A stretch of DNA of 64,000 bases. Origin: a virus. Numbering within the stretch: position 1 is the stretch's first letter; the number at the start of each line of letters is the position of its first letter. The notes under the pieces were generated by a model. It did not search any database, was not told the DNA's origin, and saw only the letters and a list, made by a program, of their open reading frames with translations. Both the position numbers and the translations under genes were made by a program. The stretch spans positions 1 to 64,000 of the IMG/VR virus record IMGVR_UViG_3300025141_014429, one strand, 5' to 3'. Of the stretch, positions 45,068 through 54,470 are shown in pieces.

Positions 45068-45292
45068 ATGTCATCATTTACAATAGAAGTTCATAGCGTA
45101 ACGTTTACAGGAAGCAGTCAGCAATCTATTTCTTTTTCTAATTCTTACATATCAGTACCATCTGTGGCGGTAGTTGCTGACTCTGATAATGTCAACGCTT
45201 ACATAGAAAATATTACGACTACTGGCGCAACAATAAGAGTTAGTGACGATATATTTAATGGAACTGTTCAAGTACAAGTAATTGGAATTTAG
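45068..45292 (+). CDS. Lectin-like/fibre mini-protein 2, 74 aa
   Basis: Similar core to the preceding protein: ISVPSVAVVADS, VNAYIENITTTGATIRVSD, FNGTVQVQVIGI. It lacks the basic N-terminal extension. Starts 3 bases after the previous stop. Probably an accessory receptor-binding or trimer component of the fibre. Confidence 0.7.
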   Translation: MSSFTIEVHSVTFTGSSQQSISFSNSYISVPSVAVVADSDNVNAYIENITTTGATIRVSDDIFNGTVQVQVIGI

Positions 45293-45300
45293 GAGACACA

Positions 45301-46953
45301 ATGCCATCAAAAGATTTTACATCAAATCAAATTAGAGTAACAAAATTAATAGCTTCAGGAGGCCTTTCAGGTGGAGGAGCTCAGGCAGGAAACAATATAG
45401 GCATAGCTATTTATTCTGCATCTGATGCATCAGATGTTGCTGGAGGAATAGCTGACTCATCTATGCTTGATAAAGTTGGAAAAGATGTTTTTATGTTTAT
45501 ATCGGGTAGCACCACACCAAAAGGTAAGGATCACATAGAAGGATCAATAACTTTAATAGGGGGTGACCTTCATGTCTCTGGTGCATTGACAACAACAGGA
45601 ATTCTGTCAGGTGCTATACCTCCAGCAAGTATACTCGGCAGTGCTAATAGAATTCCTTTTTACAATAATGCTGCACCCCATAGTTTGACTAGTGATTCAC
45701 AGTTTAAATATTTTCATACAACAACAAATAAAGGGTTTTTGATGGGAGGCCCATCAAGTATTGTAGCTTCAAATGCTGCTAAATTATCTGTTGCCGCAGA
45801 ACTTGGTGTCGATTGCCAAGGACAGAATGATCCATCAAAATACGCACTAATGGTAAACGGGTTTAAAGACGATGGTGGTGGTGGTGTGAGCCTTGTTGAT
45901 ACAGAAGGTGGTGTAGGACTTGGGTTCTCTAGAAACTATACAGATGTAGGTGCCAGTATTGTTCATGATTCTTATGCCTCCTCAACAGGTGATTACTCAA
46001 GAGGAAGTCTTAAGTTCTTCAACAAAAATAACAACACCGACGGAGGAGTTCAGGCACAATGTTTTGAAATCGTAGGATCACACAATGGTTTAGTTAGAGC
46101 TACAGCAGGTCTTTCCATTGATGGTGGACTTATGGGTGGAATGTTTAATGTTGGTGACCCTACTATGGCTTCTGTAGGCTCAGGCACACGTCATCTTGAA
46201 TTTGACAAAAGAACAATGCAAGCTAAGGGTGATGAATGGGTACCTATGGTAGAAACGCATACAGGGGTTAAAACACTAAATACACTTTATATACATCCTT
46301 ACGGTGGTCATGTTTCAATAGGATATGACGGGATTACTAGACGTCCTTTACCTAATAGCATGCTAAGAGTAGCATCAGCTTCAATTTATGAAACTTCAGT
46401 AAATACTAATAGATATGTAGCTGACTTTAGGCATACAACTTGGAATGGAGACTCATCAGGTTCACCTAATCCAGGTGATGCTCAACATGGTGGTATAAGA
46501 ATTCAATGTGGTCAATATGCTGCCAGCGCAGATGACTCTGCATTGTGGATTAATTTCTTTGATGGAGATGGAACAGGTGGTTCACTAGGTAGAATTGCTA
46601 TGAAGAATGGAGTTGGCGCATTCTTGTGGAATAGTTCAGATGAGAGGATTAAGGCAGATATAAAACCTACATCTGTTAATGCGCTCAGTTTATTAAATAA
46701 GATAAATCTAAAATCCTTTAAAAAAGTACATAAGTCAGGAATTACTGGTTCTGCAAACCCAATTGGATTCGTTGCGCAAGATGTTGAAAGTTCAATTCCA
46801 GAATTAGTATCTGATTATAATGACGAAGCTTATGATTTCAAAGTCAAAAGTCTTGGATATTCTGGATTTGTTCCATATCTTGTAAAGGCTGTTCAAGAAT
46901 TAAGTGCAGAAAACGATGCTTTAAAAGCTAGGATTGAAGCTTTAGAAAATTAA
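45301..46953 (+). CDS. Tail fibre with S74 intramolecular chaperone, 550 aa
   Basis: Gly/Ser-rich N-terminal shaft with beta repeats; the C-terminal ~105 residues, starting at NSSDERIKADIKPTS (about residue 443), are a Peptidase_S74 chaperone. The SSDERIK motif supplies the cleavage Ser and Lys. A long coiled-coil helix (QELSAENDALKARIEALEN) closes the trimer. The chaperone folds the fibre and is cut off by itself. Predicted receptor-binding fibre. Confidence 0.88.
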   Translation: MPSKDFTSNQIRVTKLIASGGLSGGGAQAGNNIGIAIYSASDASDVAGGIADSSMLDKVGKDVFMFISGSTTPKGKDHIEGSITLIGGDLHVSGALTTTGILSGAIPPASILGSANRIPFYNNAAPHSLTSDSQFKYFHTTTNKGFLMGGPSSIVASNAAKLSVAAELGVDCQGQNDPSKYALMVNGFKDDGGGGVSLVDTEGGVGLGFSRNYTDVGASIVHDSYASSTGDYSRGSLKFFNKNNNTDGGVQAQCFEIVGSHNGLVRATAGLSIDGGLMGGMFNVGDPTMASVGSGTRHLEFDKRTMQAKGDEWVPMVETHTGVKTLNTLYIHPYGGHVSIGYDGITRRPLPNSMLRVASASIYETSVNTNRYVADFRHTTWNGDSSGSPNPGDAQHGGIRIQCGQYAASADDSALWINFFDGDGTGGSLGRIAMKNGVGAFLWNSSDERIKADIKPTSVNALSLLNKINLKSFKKVHKSGITGSANPIGFVAQDVESSIPELVSDYNDEAYDFKVKSLGYSGFVPYLVKAVQELSAENDALKARIEALEN

Positions 46954-47030
46954 GAATCTATGTAATAATTAAAAAATAGTTTTATCTCTTGGTCAATAAG
47001 CTGTATTATTGGCACAAAAGGAGATAAAAT

Positions 47031-48965
47031 ATGTTAACTAGTCCATTTGACACAGGAAGTGTTAGTAGGTTTGATTCAAACAAATTTAATCAAGCACAAG
47101 TTATTTTTGTTGCAGATATGTTTGTCGATGAATATGTTGGAGGTGCTGAACTTACAACTCAAGCACTTATAGATTCTGCTACAACTCCAACTTACTGGGT
47201 AAAAGCTAATCAGATTACACCTGAATTAATCCAAGCAGGTGTAGGTAAACATTGGGTATTCTGCAATTACACATCAATGCAACAACAACTTATTCCTGTG
47301 GTTATTGCCAATCTAAGTTATTCAATCATAGAATACGATTATAAATTTTGCAAGTATCGATCAATTGAGAAGCATGAAGTTGCCGAAGGAAAACCTTGTG
47401 ACTGTCATGATGAAATGCAAGGAAAATTAACGTCAGCATTCTTTCACGGTGCTGACAATGTTTTCTGGATGTCACAGAAGCAGTCAGATTTGTACGTGGA
47501 ACGTTTTCCTTTTCTTTCCGGTGGTAATAATCATATTTTATCTTCTGTGTTCTCTATTAACACTCTAGATAAGCTAAAAGAACTAAGAAGTAAATATCGC
47601 GGCAAGAAAAACGACAAGTGGTTAATAATTGGCTCTACAAGCTGGATTAAGGGTGCAAGTGAGTCAGAAGAGACTTGCAAAATAAATAATTTAGAATACG
47701 AAACAGTCTGGGGTTTACCTTATGAGGAAATGCTAGAAAAATTGGCACAATCAAAAGGACATGTTTACTCTCCTCCTGGTGGAGATACATGCCCAAGAGT
47801 CGTTATAGAGGCTAAACTTTTAGGCTGTGATCTTTTAATTAACGATAATGTCCAGCACAAATATGAAGACTGGTTCAATAGCAGGGTTGAGGTAATTGAT
47901 GAGTATCTAAGAGAGTCACCAGATAGATTCTGGAAAGTTATTGAAAGTCAAATCAATCATGTACCTACTATTAGTGGCTATACAACAACACGTAATTGTA
48001 TTTCTCAAAAATATCCCTTTAAGCAATGTATTGAGTCACTTTTAGGATTTTGTGATCAGGTTGTTGTTGTAGATGGCGGTTCCACAGATGGGACGTGGGA
48101 GGCTCTGGAGGAACTTTCTGTCGCAAATGATAGAATTATCATTGCACAAAACAAAAGGGACTGGGACCACCCTCGCTTCGCTGTATTTGATGGTTTACAA
48201 AAGGCTTACGCTAGAAGTTTATGTACTGGAGAATGGTGTTGGCAAATGGACTCAGATGAGGTTGTTCATGAGAAAGATTATGGCAAAGTAAAGGAAGTTA
48301 TTAAAAGATTACCTAAAGCAACAGATCTCATTGCATTACCTGTTATTGAATACTGGGGAGGCCCAGAGAAAGTTCGCATAGATGTTAATCCTTGGAAATG
48401 GAGGCTGAGTAGAAATAGAAAATATATTACACATGGAATACCTAAACAACTTAGAGTCATTGATGAAGAAGATCAATTATATGCTAGGCCAGGAACTGAC
48501 GGATGTGATTATATTGATACAGAGACACATGAAATAATACCTTGCACAACATTTTACACAAAAGAAGTGCACCAGCTTAGAGAAAATGCATTTAAAAATG
48601 GTAATCAAGGTGTAAATGGTTACGAAAATTGGTATAATCAAATAGTAAACGTTCTGCCTAGTGTTTATCATTATTCTTGGTTTGACATAGAGAGGAAAAT
48701 CAAGACTTATCGTGGATACTGGACAAAGCATTGGCAAAGTCTATATAATATTAAACAAGAAGATACTCCTGAAAACAACATGTTTTTTAAAAAGAAATGG
48801 TCTGATGTAGCAGATGAAGAAATAGAACAGTTATCAAAAGAGCTAGGAGAGAAAATGGGTGGTTGGATATTTCATGAGCCCATTAACTTTAATAAACCTA
48901 CACCTTGGGTAAAAATAAATAGAGGTCAACCTGAGTTGATGAAAAGTTGGAATGATAAGAAATAA
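47031..48965 (+). CDS. Bifunctional glycosyltransferase (GT4-like + GT2), 644 aa
   Basis: Residues about 1-300 resemble a GT-B/GT4 transferase (GSTSWIKGASESEE, then SPPGGDTCPRVVIEAKLLGC, the acidic UDP-sugar-site pattern). Residues about 310-560 form a GT2-type GT-A domain (VVVVDGGSTDGTWEAL and QMDSDEVVH, the DxD-like motif). One chain thus adds two sugars in sequence. It starts a block of more than 15 co-directional glycan genes with one-base overlaps. Confidence 0.8.
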   Translation: MLTSPFDTGSVSRFDSNKFNQAQVIFVADMFVDEYVGGAELTTQALIDSATTPTYWVKANQITPELIQAGVGKHWVFCNYTSMQQQLIPVVIANLSYSIIEYDYKFCKYRSIEKHEVAEGKPCDCHDEMQGKLTSAFFHGADNVFWMSQKQSDLYVERFPFLSGGNNHILSSVFSINTLDKLKELRSKYRGKKNDKWLIIGSTSWIKGASESEETCKINNLEYETVWGLPYEEMLEKLAQSKGHVYSPPGGDTCPRVVIEAKLLGCDLLINDNVQHKYEDWFNSRVEVIDEYLRESPDRFWKVIESQINHVPTISGYTTTRNCISQKYPFKQCIESLLGFCDQVVVVDGGSTDGTWEALEELSVANDRIIIAQNKRDWDHPRFAVFDGLQKAYARSLCTGEWCWQMDSDEVVHEKDYGKVKEVIKRLPKATDLIALPVIEYWGGPEKVRIDVNPWKWRLSRNRKYITHGIPKQLRVIDEEDQLYARPGTDGCDYIDTETHEIIPCTTFYTKEVHQLRENAFKNGNQGVNGYENWYNQIVNVLPSVYHYSWFDIERKIKTYRGYWTKHWQSLYNIKQEDTPENNMFFKKKWSDVADEEIEQLSKELGEKMGGWIFHEPINFNKPTPWVKINRGQPELMKSWNDKK

Positions 48966-49672
48966 TGACACCTAATAAAGTAATTTTCATAACGCCAATG
49001 TACAACTCAGAAGAGTACTTACCAGAATTAGTGTCGTCAATTATATCTCAAAAAAATCAAAATTGGGAACATATAATAGTTGATGACATGTCATCTGATG
49101 AGAGTTATGAAAAAGCTTTAGAATTAACCAAAGAATATTCTAGATTTAAAGTAATAAAAAGTAATGAAAAGAAATATCCGATTAGAATTACTATTGAAGA
49201 AAGTAAAAAATATCAAGATGAAAATGTAATAATAGCGATGATTGATTCTGACGACGCACTAATGAATAATAATACAGTAGATATTATATTAAATCATTAT
49301 AGTGATGAAGAATTAGATACAGCTTGGACTGCACATTACTGGGATGTTCACGGCATGAATATATCAGGAGATTTATATCCTGATGAAGATCCTTACGAAG
49401 TAGATTGGACAACATCACACCTTAAAACTTTTAGATCATCCATTGTCAAAAATTTAAGTAATAAAAACTTTAAAGATGATCAAGGTAAATGGTTTAAATC
49501 TGCTTCTGACCAGGTAGTGTACTTACCGCTTTTGTACATTAGTAGGAAGCGAAAATTCATAAGCGATATCTGTTACCTGTATAGGGTTAATTTAAAAGGT
49601 GAGACTAATACAAATACGCATAATCAACAATCTACTGTTGATTTTATTAGAAAGCGAGGTTTTATAAAATGA
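48965..49672 (+). CDS. GT2 glycosyltransferase, 235 aa
   Basis: FITPMYNSEEYLPELVSSI then IIVDDMSSDESYEKA and AMIDSDDAL (DxD-like) are the hallmarks of family GT2. Single base overlap with the upstream gene. Donor and acceptor unknown. Confidence 0.85.
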   Translation: MTPNKVIFITPMYNSEEYLPELVSSIISQKNQNWEHIIVDDMSSDESYEKALELTKEYSRFKVIKSNEKKYPIRITIEESKKYQDENVIIAMIDSDDALMNNNTVDIILNHYSDEELDTAWTAHYWDVHGMNISGDLYPDEDPYEVDWTTSHLKTFRSSIVKNLSNKNFKDDQGKWFKSASDQVVYLPLLYISRKRKFISDICYLYRVNLKGETNTNTHNQQSTVDFIRKRGFIK

Positions 49673-50037
49673 AAGATAATGTAAAGCATATAAGTGAGTG
49701 TAAAAAAACTGACAAACCTTGGGGTTATGAAGTACTATGGGCTCAGACAGATGAATATGTTGCAAAATTAATGCAAATTAGAGCCGGTCATAGAATGAGT
49801 CTACAATATCACGAAAAGAAAGAAGAGACTTTATACGTAATGTCTGGATTGTTAATTGTTTGGCAAAGTGAAGATGATGAAAAATGGATTGCACTCCGCC
49901 CCGGTGACATATATCACGTCAAACCCGGTCAAATTCATAGGTTTGGTGCAGACGCTACTGGTGATACAATGCTAATGGAAGTCAGTACAAATTTTTTAGA
50001 TGATGTTTTTAGAATAAAGGATGATTATGAAAGATAA
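49669..50037 (+). CDS. Cupin sugar isomerase-like protein, 122 aa
   Basis: KPWGYEVLWAQTD and SLQYHEKKEETLYVMSG and RPGDIYHVKPGQIHRFGA match the C-terminal cupin of type II mannose-6-phosphate isomerase/ManC. Likely isomerises Man-6-P, feeding GDP-mannose for the Gmd/Fcl pathway at the right end. The domain is stand-alone here. ATGA overlap with the GT2 gene. Confidence 0.75.
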   Translation: MKDNVKHISECKKTDKPWGYEVLWAQTDEYVAKLMQIRAGHRMSLQYHEKKEETLYVMSGLLIVWQSEDDEKWIALRPGDIYHVKPGQIHRFGADATGDTMLMEVSTNFLDDVFRIKDDYER

Positions 50038-50854
50038 AAATGAAAGATATTTTAAGGTAGGCAAGGTAAATATTGATTTAGATAATTTCTTTAAGACTGA
50101 CTGGGATCAGGTTAAAGTTAATGCATTGATTGACTTATTATACTTTCCTTTAAGAATATTAAATTCTTTGGAAGGAGTTGAGATAGACAAAGAGTCTAAT
50201 CAAAAAATATATCAAATATTTGAAAGAGAGATTAATCATAAATCATATTATGAACTTTCACAAAGCTGGAAAGCTTTGTTTGGAGAGGGTTCTTTTTTAC
50301 CTTATCATTTAGACGGCTGTATTTTAGATGGTGATGAAGAATCTTTTGACATTCCTGTTTTTGAGCATATTTTAAAAAATAACGATATCAAATCTATTAT
50401 TGATGTAGGCTGTGGCTCCGGACATGTAACAAATTATTTCAAAGAAAAAGGTAAAATATGCACTGGCGTTGATGGCTCACCAAGAGCAATAAAATATGCC
50501 AGGAATAAATTTAAAAACATAGAATTTATAGAACATGACTTTGCAAAAGGTAAAAACAATATTGTAATTAGTCATGATATAGCAATATCAATAGAATTTT
50601 TAGAGCATGTCGAAGAAAAGTACCAAGAAAATTATATGAATATATTCGAAAAATCAAAAAAGTGTTATGTTACTTTTGCTCCGGAAGGACAACCCGGTTA
50701 TCATCATGTCAATTGCAGAAATCAAGAATACTGGATTAATGTATTTGACAAATATAATTTTGATTTTTGCGAAGAAGAAACTGACTTAGTTAGATCTATT
50801 GCTAGCGGCTACTATTTTAAGAATAATGGTTTAGTTTTTAAAAAAAGAGAATAA
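50027..50854 (+). CDS. SAM-dependent methyltransferase, 275 aa
   Basis: Start at 50027 gives good spacing to AAAGG. IIDVGCGSGHVTNYFKEKG is a class I SAM-binding motif; EHDFAKGKNNIVIS and SIEFLEHVEEKYQ follow. Probably O-methylates a sugar or a glycan intermediate. Overlaps the cupin gene by 11 bases. Confidence 0.82.
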   Translation: MKDKNERYFKVGKVNIDLDNFFKTDWDQVKVNALIDLLYFPLRILNSLEGVEIDKESNQKIYQIFEREINHKSYYELSQSWKALFGEGSFLPYHLDGCILDGDEESFDIPVFEHILKNNDIKSIIDVGCGSGHVTNYFKEKGKICTGVDGSPRAIKYARNKFKNIEFIEHDFAKGKNNIVISHDIAISIEFLEHVEEKYQENYMNIFEKSKKCYVTFAPEGQPGYHHVNCRNQEYWINVFDKYNFDFCEEETDLVRSIASGYYFKNNGLVFKKRE

Positions 50855-50857
50855 CAA

Positions 50858-51703
50858 ATGAAAATTGTTACTAATGATTATCGCTGCGGAACTAGTTCTT
50901 CTATACTGGACTATAATATAGTAGATGTAGTAATTGTTTCTGAAGAAAATTACGATCATGTATATGATATAGAAGATGATCTTTTTTTTGTAGGGCATGA
51001 TTTTTTATTCTACTTGTGGGACACAGAAGAAAAGGTGCAAAAATGGATATCACACAAGCACAGAAAAGCAGTTTGGTGCTTTGAAAGAATTGATGCAATA
51101 GTACCACAGTGGAAAGCAAAATCTGAATACAGTATATCCCTTCTTAAGCGGTTTGTAGACCAAATATACGTTTGTGACGAAGATGATGCAAATACTTATG
51201 GAGACTGGTTTCCACAGTGGGCCAGTAGAAAGTTTTTTGATAACAGAGATAAAAAGATAAACAATGATAAAATACTATTTTCCGGACAAGCAGGTAAACC
51301 TGAGTATGCATCAAGGAATAAACTTTTAAACGATATCATTGCAGACCGAGATCTCAAAAACAAAATTAATATTACTAATTTTTCTAGAGACTATTCTTGG
51401 GATGATTATTGCAATAATTTACTTTCTTATGAAAAAATATTAAATCCCGTAGGGATTCTAAGAGGTTTTAATACTAGAACTTACGAAGTATTATATTCAG
51501 GAAGACTTTTACTACAACAAACCTATGGTAATTACGCTAAGCATTCTAGCATAGTTGAATCATGTCCAAATGTTGTTTTGTTCCAAACTTTACCTGAATT
51601 AAAATCAAAAATTAAATTATTAAAAACTGAAGATAGTACAAAATTTTTTGAAAATAACAACATATATGCACGCTTCAAGTCTATAGGGTGTGAAATAAAA
51701 TAA
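50858..51703 (+). CDS. Putative GT-B glycosyltransferase, 281 aa
   Basis: The C-terminal part (ILNPVGILRGFNTRTYEVLYSGRLLLQQTYG) is the pattern of GT1/GT4 CgeB-like transferases. The N-terminal half has ISLLKRFVDQIYVCDEDDANT. Family assignment from this motif is reasonable but not certain. Substrate unknown. Confidence 0.68.
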   Translation: MKIVTNDYRCGTSSSILDYNIVDVVIVSEENYDHVYDIEDDLFFVGHDFLFYLWDTEEKVQKWISHKHRKAVWCFERIDAIVPQWKAKSEYSISLLKRFVDQIYVCDEDDANTYGDWFPQWASRKFFDNRDKKINNDKILFSGQAGKPEYASRNKLLNDIIADRDLKNKINITNFSRDYSWDDYCNNLLSYEKILNPVGILRGFNTRTYEVLYSGRLLLQQTYGNYAKHSSIVESCPNVVLFQTLPELKSKIKLLKTEDSTKFFENNNIYARFKSIGCEIK

Positions 51704-51712
51704 GAGAAAATA

Positions 51713-52630
51713 ATGCAAATTACAGAGCAACAACTCAAAGATCAGTGGAAAAATTTATGTACAAACTTTCCACTAGTTTGTGGAATAAACACATACAATA
51801 ATGAGCTAACTATATATGCTTGTTTACAGCAAGCAGTTAAAAACTTTCACAAAGTAATAGTATTTGATGACGGTAGTACAGATAGAACTTTTACGTTTAT
51901 AAATAAATTTATTGAAGATTTTGAGCCTAAAAATTTAATAGTAATGTCTGTTGATCATATAGATCCCTGGCCTGATCAAAAAATTGAAAAAGATCATGGT
52001 CCTGATGAGGGTGTTCTTATGAAGAAGACTCATGCAAAATCAAAGGCAAAAGCTCATAGCATAATAAAACAAAATTTTCCTAATGCTTTGTATATTTCTT
52101 TAGAGTCAGATGTTATTTGTAATGACAACATAACAAGTAGAATCTATGATAGAATATCTAAGTGGGACGATCCCTTAAGGGATGTTGAATTTTTTAATGT
52201 TATGATGGCAATTGATAGAGAGTATTTTAGAGCAATATCATCATCAGAAGAAAAATGGATACCGTTAAAAGGTATAAAGCAAAGAGGCCCTTGTGACCAT
52301 CCAGGAGACTGGACACTCGCTTGTTTTTGGAATGGAGGTATAACTAGCATACAACCTGATCCAAGTTTTCCTTACGGTGCATGTACATTTCCGTGGTCAG
52401 CAAAAAATCAAACACAGAAAAAAGGACAGGACACAGATAATCCTTATGGTTTCCACATGTACAATTATAATAACAAATGTCTAGATGCAGATGTATCTAA
52501 GTCTTTAAAATTTACTTATAAAGAACTTAATGATCCTTTTATAGATATAAATACTTTAAAAAATGTTTGGTTTCCTAAAGAGTTGAAAATAAATAAAGAA
52601 GGAAAAAGATATGTGGAGGTTTTGCAATGA
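51713..52630 (+). CDS. GT2-like glycosyltransferase, 305 aa
   Basis: TYNNELTIYACLQQAVKNF then VIVFDDGSTDRTFTFINKF and a SLESDV metal-type motif mark GT-A/GT2. The protein is followed by a 4-base overlap with an NAD-dependent epimerase gene. Confidence 0.8.
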   Translation: MQITEQQLKDQWKNLCTNFPLVCGINTYNNELTIYACLQQAVKNFHKVIVFDDGSTDRTFTFINKFIEDFEPKNLIVMSVDHIDPWPDQKIEKDHGPDEGVLMKKTHAKSKAKAHSIIKQNFPNALYISLESDVICNDNITSRIYDRISKWDDPLRDVEFFNVMMAIDREYFRAISSSEEKWIPLKGIKQRGPCDHPGDWTLACFWNGGITSIQPDPSFPYGACTFPWSAKNQTQKKGQDTDNPYGFHMYNYNNKCLDADVSKSLKFTYKELNDPFIDINTLKNVWFPKELKINKEGKRYVEVLQ

Positions 52631-53523
52631 GGTATGTTGTAACAGGAGGAAGGGGTTTTATAGGATCACATTTTGTTGAAAAATTGCTCAAATTAGGACA
52701 CAGTGTAGTTGATATAGATAAAATGACTTATGCTGCTTCTAAAGAATTACCTTGGGACGATCATTCAAATTATACACATCTTAAAGAAGATATATGTAGT
52801 ATTAATCACATACCTCCATGTGATTATTTAGTTAATTTTGCTGCAGAGTCTCACGTTGATAATTCAATACATGAATCAAAAACATTTTTAAAAAGTAATA
52901 CAGAAGGTGTACACAATATACTGGAGTTACTAAGAGGAAAAGTATATGAAAGACCTCTTTTCATTCATATAAGCACAGACGAAGTCTATGGTGATACAAT
53001 CAGTGGAACTTTTAAAGAAAGTGATGTTTTAAACCCGAGCAATCCTTACGCTGCCTCAAAGGCAGCTGCAGAAATGTTTGTTCTTTCTCATGGTAGAACT
53101 TATGGAATAGATTATATTATCACTAGATCTGGCAACAATTATGGTGAGAGGCAATATATTGAAAAATTAATAGCAAATACAATCGACTGTATGAAACTAG
53201 GCAGAAAAATACCTATTCATGGTGATGGTATGTATATTAGAGATTGGATATACGTCAAGGATAATGTAGATGCTATACTAAAAATAATAGAGTCTGGCCA
53301 AAAAAATCAAACATTTAATATTGCTTCTCACAATGAAATGACCAATTTAGAAGTTGTAAGAACAGTTGTTTCTTGGTTTACTGATAAAGACTACAAAGAG
53401 TTTATCAACTTTGTCCCAAATAGATTAGGTCAAGATGTTAGATATTCAATATGCAATAAAAAAGTTAAAAAATTAGGTTGGATACCGAAGCACACAAAAG
53501 GAATAAAGAGGTTTATAAAATGA
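52627..53523 (+). CDS. dTDP-glucose 4,6-dehydratase-like SDR, 298 aa
   Basis: VVTGGRGFIGSHFVEKLLK (GxxGxxG), DYLVNFAAESHVDNSI, STDEVYGDT and YAASKAA (YxxxK) are those of RmlB/dTDP-glucose 4,6-dehydratase. With the FdtA/QdtA-like isomerase (56995) and the DegT aminotransferase (55971), it would make dTDP-3-amino-3,6-dideoxyhexose. The RmlA step is not in the window. Confidence 0.85.
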   Translation: MRYVVTGGRGFIGSHFVEKLLKLGHSVVDIDKMTYAASKELPWDDHSNYTHLKEDICSINHIPPCDYLVNFAAESHVDNSIHESKTFLKSNTEGVHNILELLRGKVYERPLFIHISTDEVYGDTISGTFKESDVLNPSNPYAASKAAAEMFVLSHGRTYGIDYIITRSGNNYGERQYIEKLIANTIDCMKLGRKIPIHGDGMYIRDWIYVKDNVDAILKIIESGQKNQTFNIASHNEMTNLEVVRTVVSWFTDKDYKEFINFVPNRLGQDVRYSICNKKVKKLGWIPKHTKGIKRFIK

Positions 53524-54470
53524 GAAATTTAGTAACAATATCAGATAAAAAGTATCTAGAAAAAGGAATAACATTATTTGAGTCGTTAATGAATACACAG
53601 TCAGAAAAAAGTTTTACTTTATTTTATATTTGCTTAGATGATCAAACATTTAAAAAGATTGAAGAAATTTCTAAAAATAATAGTCATGTCAAACCAATTC
53701 ACATTAATAGTGTAGAAAATGATAATTTTGAATTGAAAGCACATAGAAAGTGTACTCCTTCTAATGAGGCAATTTCTAATGGAAACGCACAGGGAAGAGA
53801 CCCAAGTTATATACAGTTTTGCTGGTCCCTATCTGCATATATGTGTCATTATTTTTTAAATAGAGTAGGATTGGATAACATTTACTACCTAGATGCTGAT
53901 TTGTTTTTCTATGAAGACTTGAAAATTTTTGATGATGAGTTAGATAATAGAAGCATCGGTATTGTACGACACAGAATAGATTATCTACCGGGAAGTGGCG
54001 AATATAATGTCGGCATAGTATATTTTAAAAATGATTATCAAGGTAAGCAATGTTCGCTATGGTGGAAAAAACAACTTTTCAAAGATCCTAATAGCAATCC
54101 ATATTATGCTTGGTATGGGCAATGTGGCGATCAAAAATACTTAGAACTTTTTCCAAAGATCTTTGGAGATTCTGTTGCAATTATTGACAAAGATATTGGG
54201 CATTTAGCGCCTTGGAATGCTACTTTTCATGAATACAAAGATGGTAAAGTGATTTGGGAAGGCAGAAAACAGACTTTACTATACTTTCATTTTGCACATT
54301 TTAAAAGAGATCAAAAGACAAATAATTACAAAACCTCTTATAATAATGAGTGGATATGGGGTGCACCAGAACTTTATCATAGTTTTGTAAAAGACAAATA
54401 TGATGATTATTATTTAAAGACAAAAGATGCAATCGAAAAATACAAAATAACGGAAATAGATAATGAGTAA
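53520..54470 (+). CDS. GT8-like glycosyltransferase, 316 aa
   Basis: Start at 53520 inside the preceding stop (ATGA). NLVTISDKKYLEKGITLFES, FTLFYICLDDQTFKKI, and NIYYLDADLFFYEDLK (DxD) match family GT8. A later GHLAPWNATF segment is characteristic of this fold. Acceptor unknown. Confidence 0.78.
   Translation: MRNLVTISDKKYLEKGITLFESLMNTQSEKSFTLFYICLDDQTFKKIEEISKNNSHVKPIHINSVENDNFELKAHRKCTPSNEAISNGNAQGRDPSYIQFCWSLSAYMCHYFLNRVGLDNIYYLDADLFFYEDLKIFDDELDNRSIGIVRHRIDYLPGSGEYNVGIVYFKNDYQGKQCSLWWKKQLFKDPNSNPYYAWYGQCGDQKYLELFPKIFGDSVAIIDKDIGHLAPWNATFHEYKDGKVIWEGRKQTLLYFHFAHFKRDQKTNNYKTSYNNEWIWGAPELYHSFVKDKYDDYYLKTKDAIEKYKITEIDNE

Noticed and set aside
46980-47030. TTGGTC and TATTAT before gene 47031 as a promoter
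   Set aside because: The spacer would be only 9 bp; not convincing.
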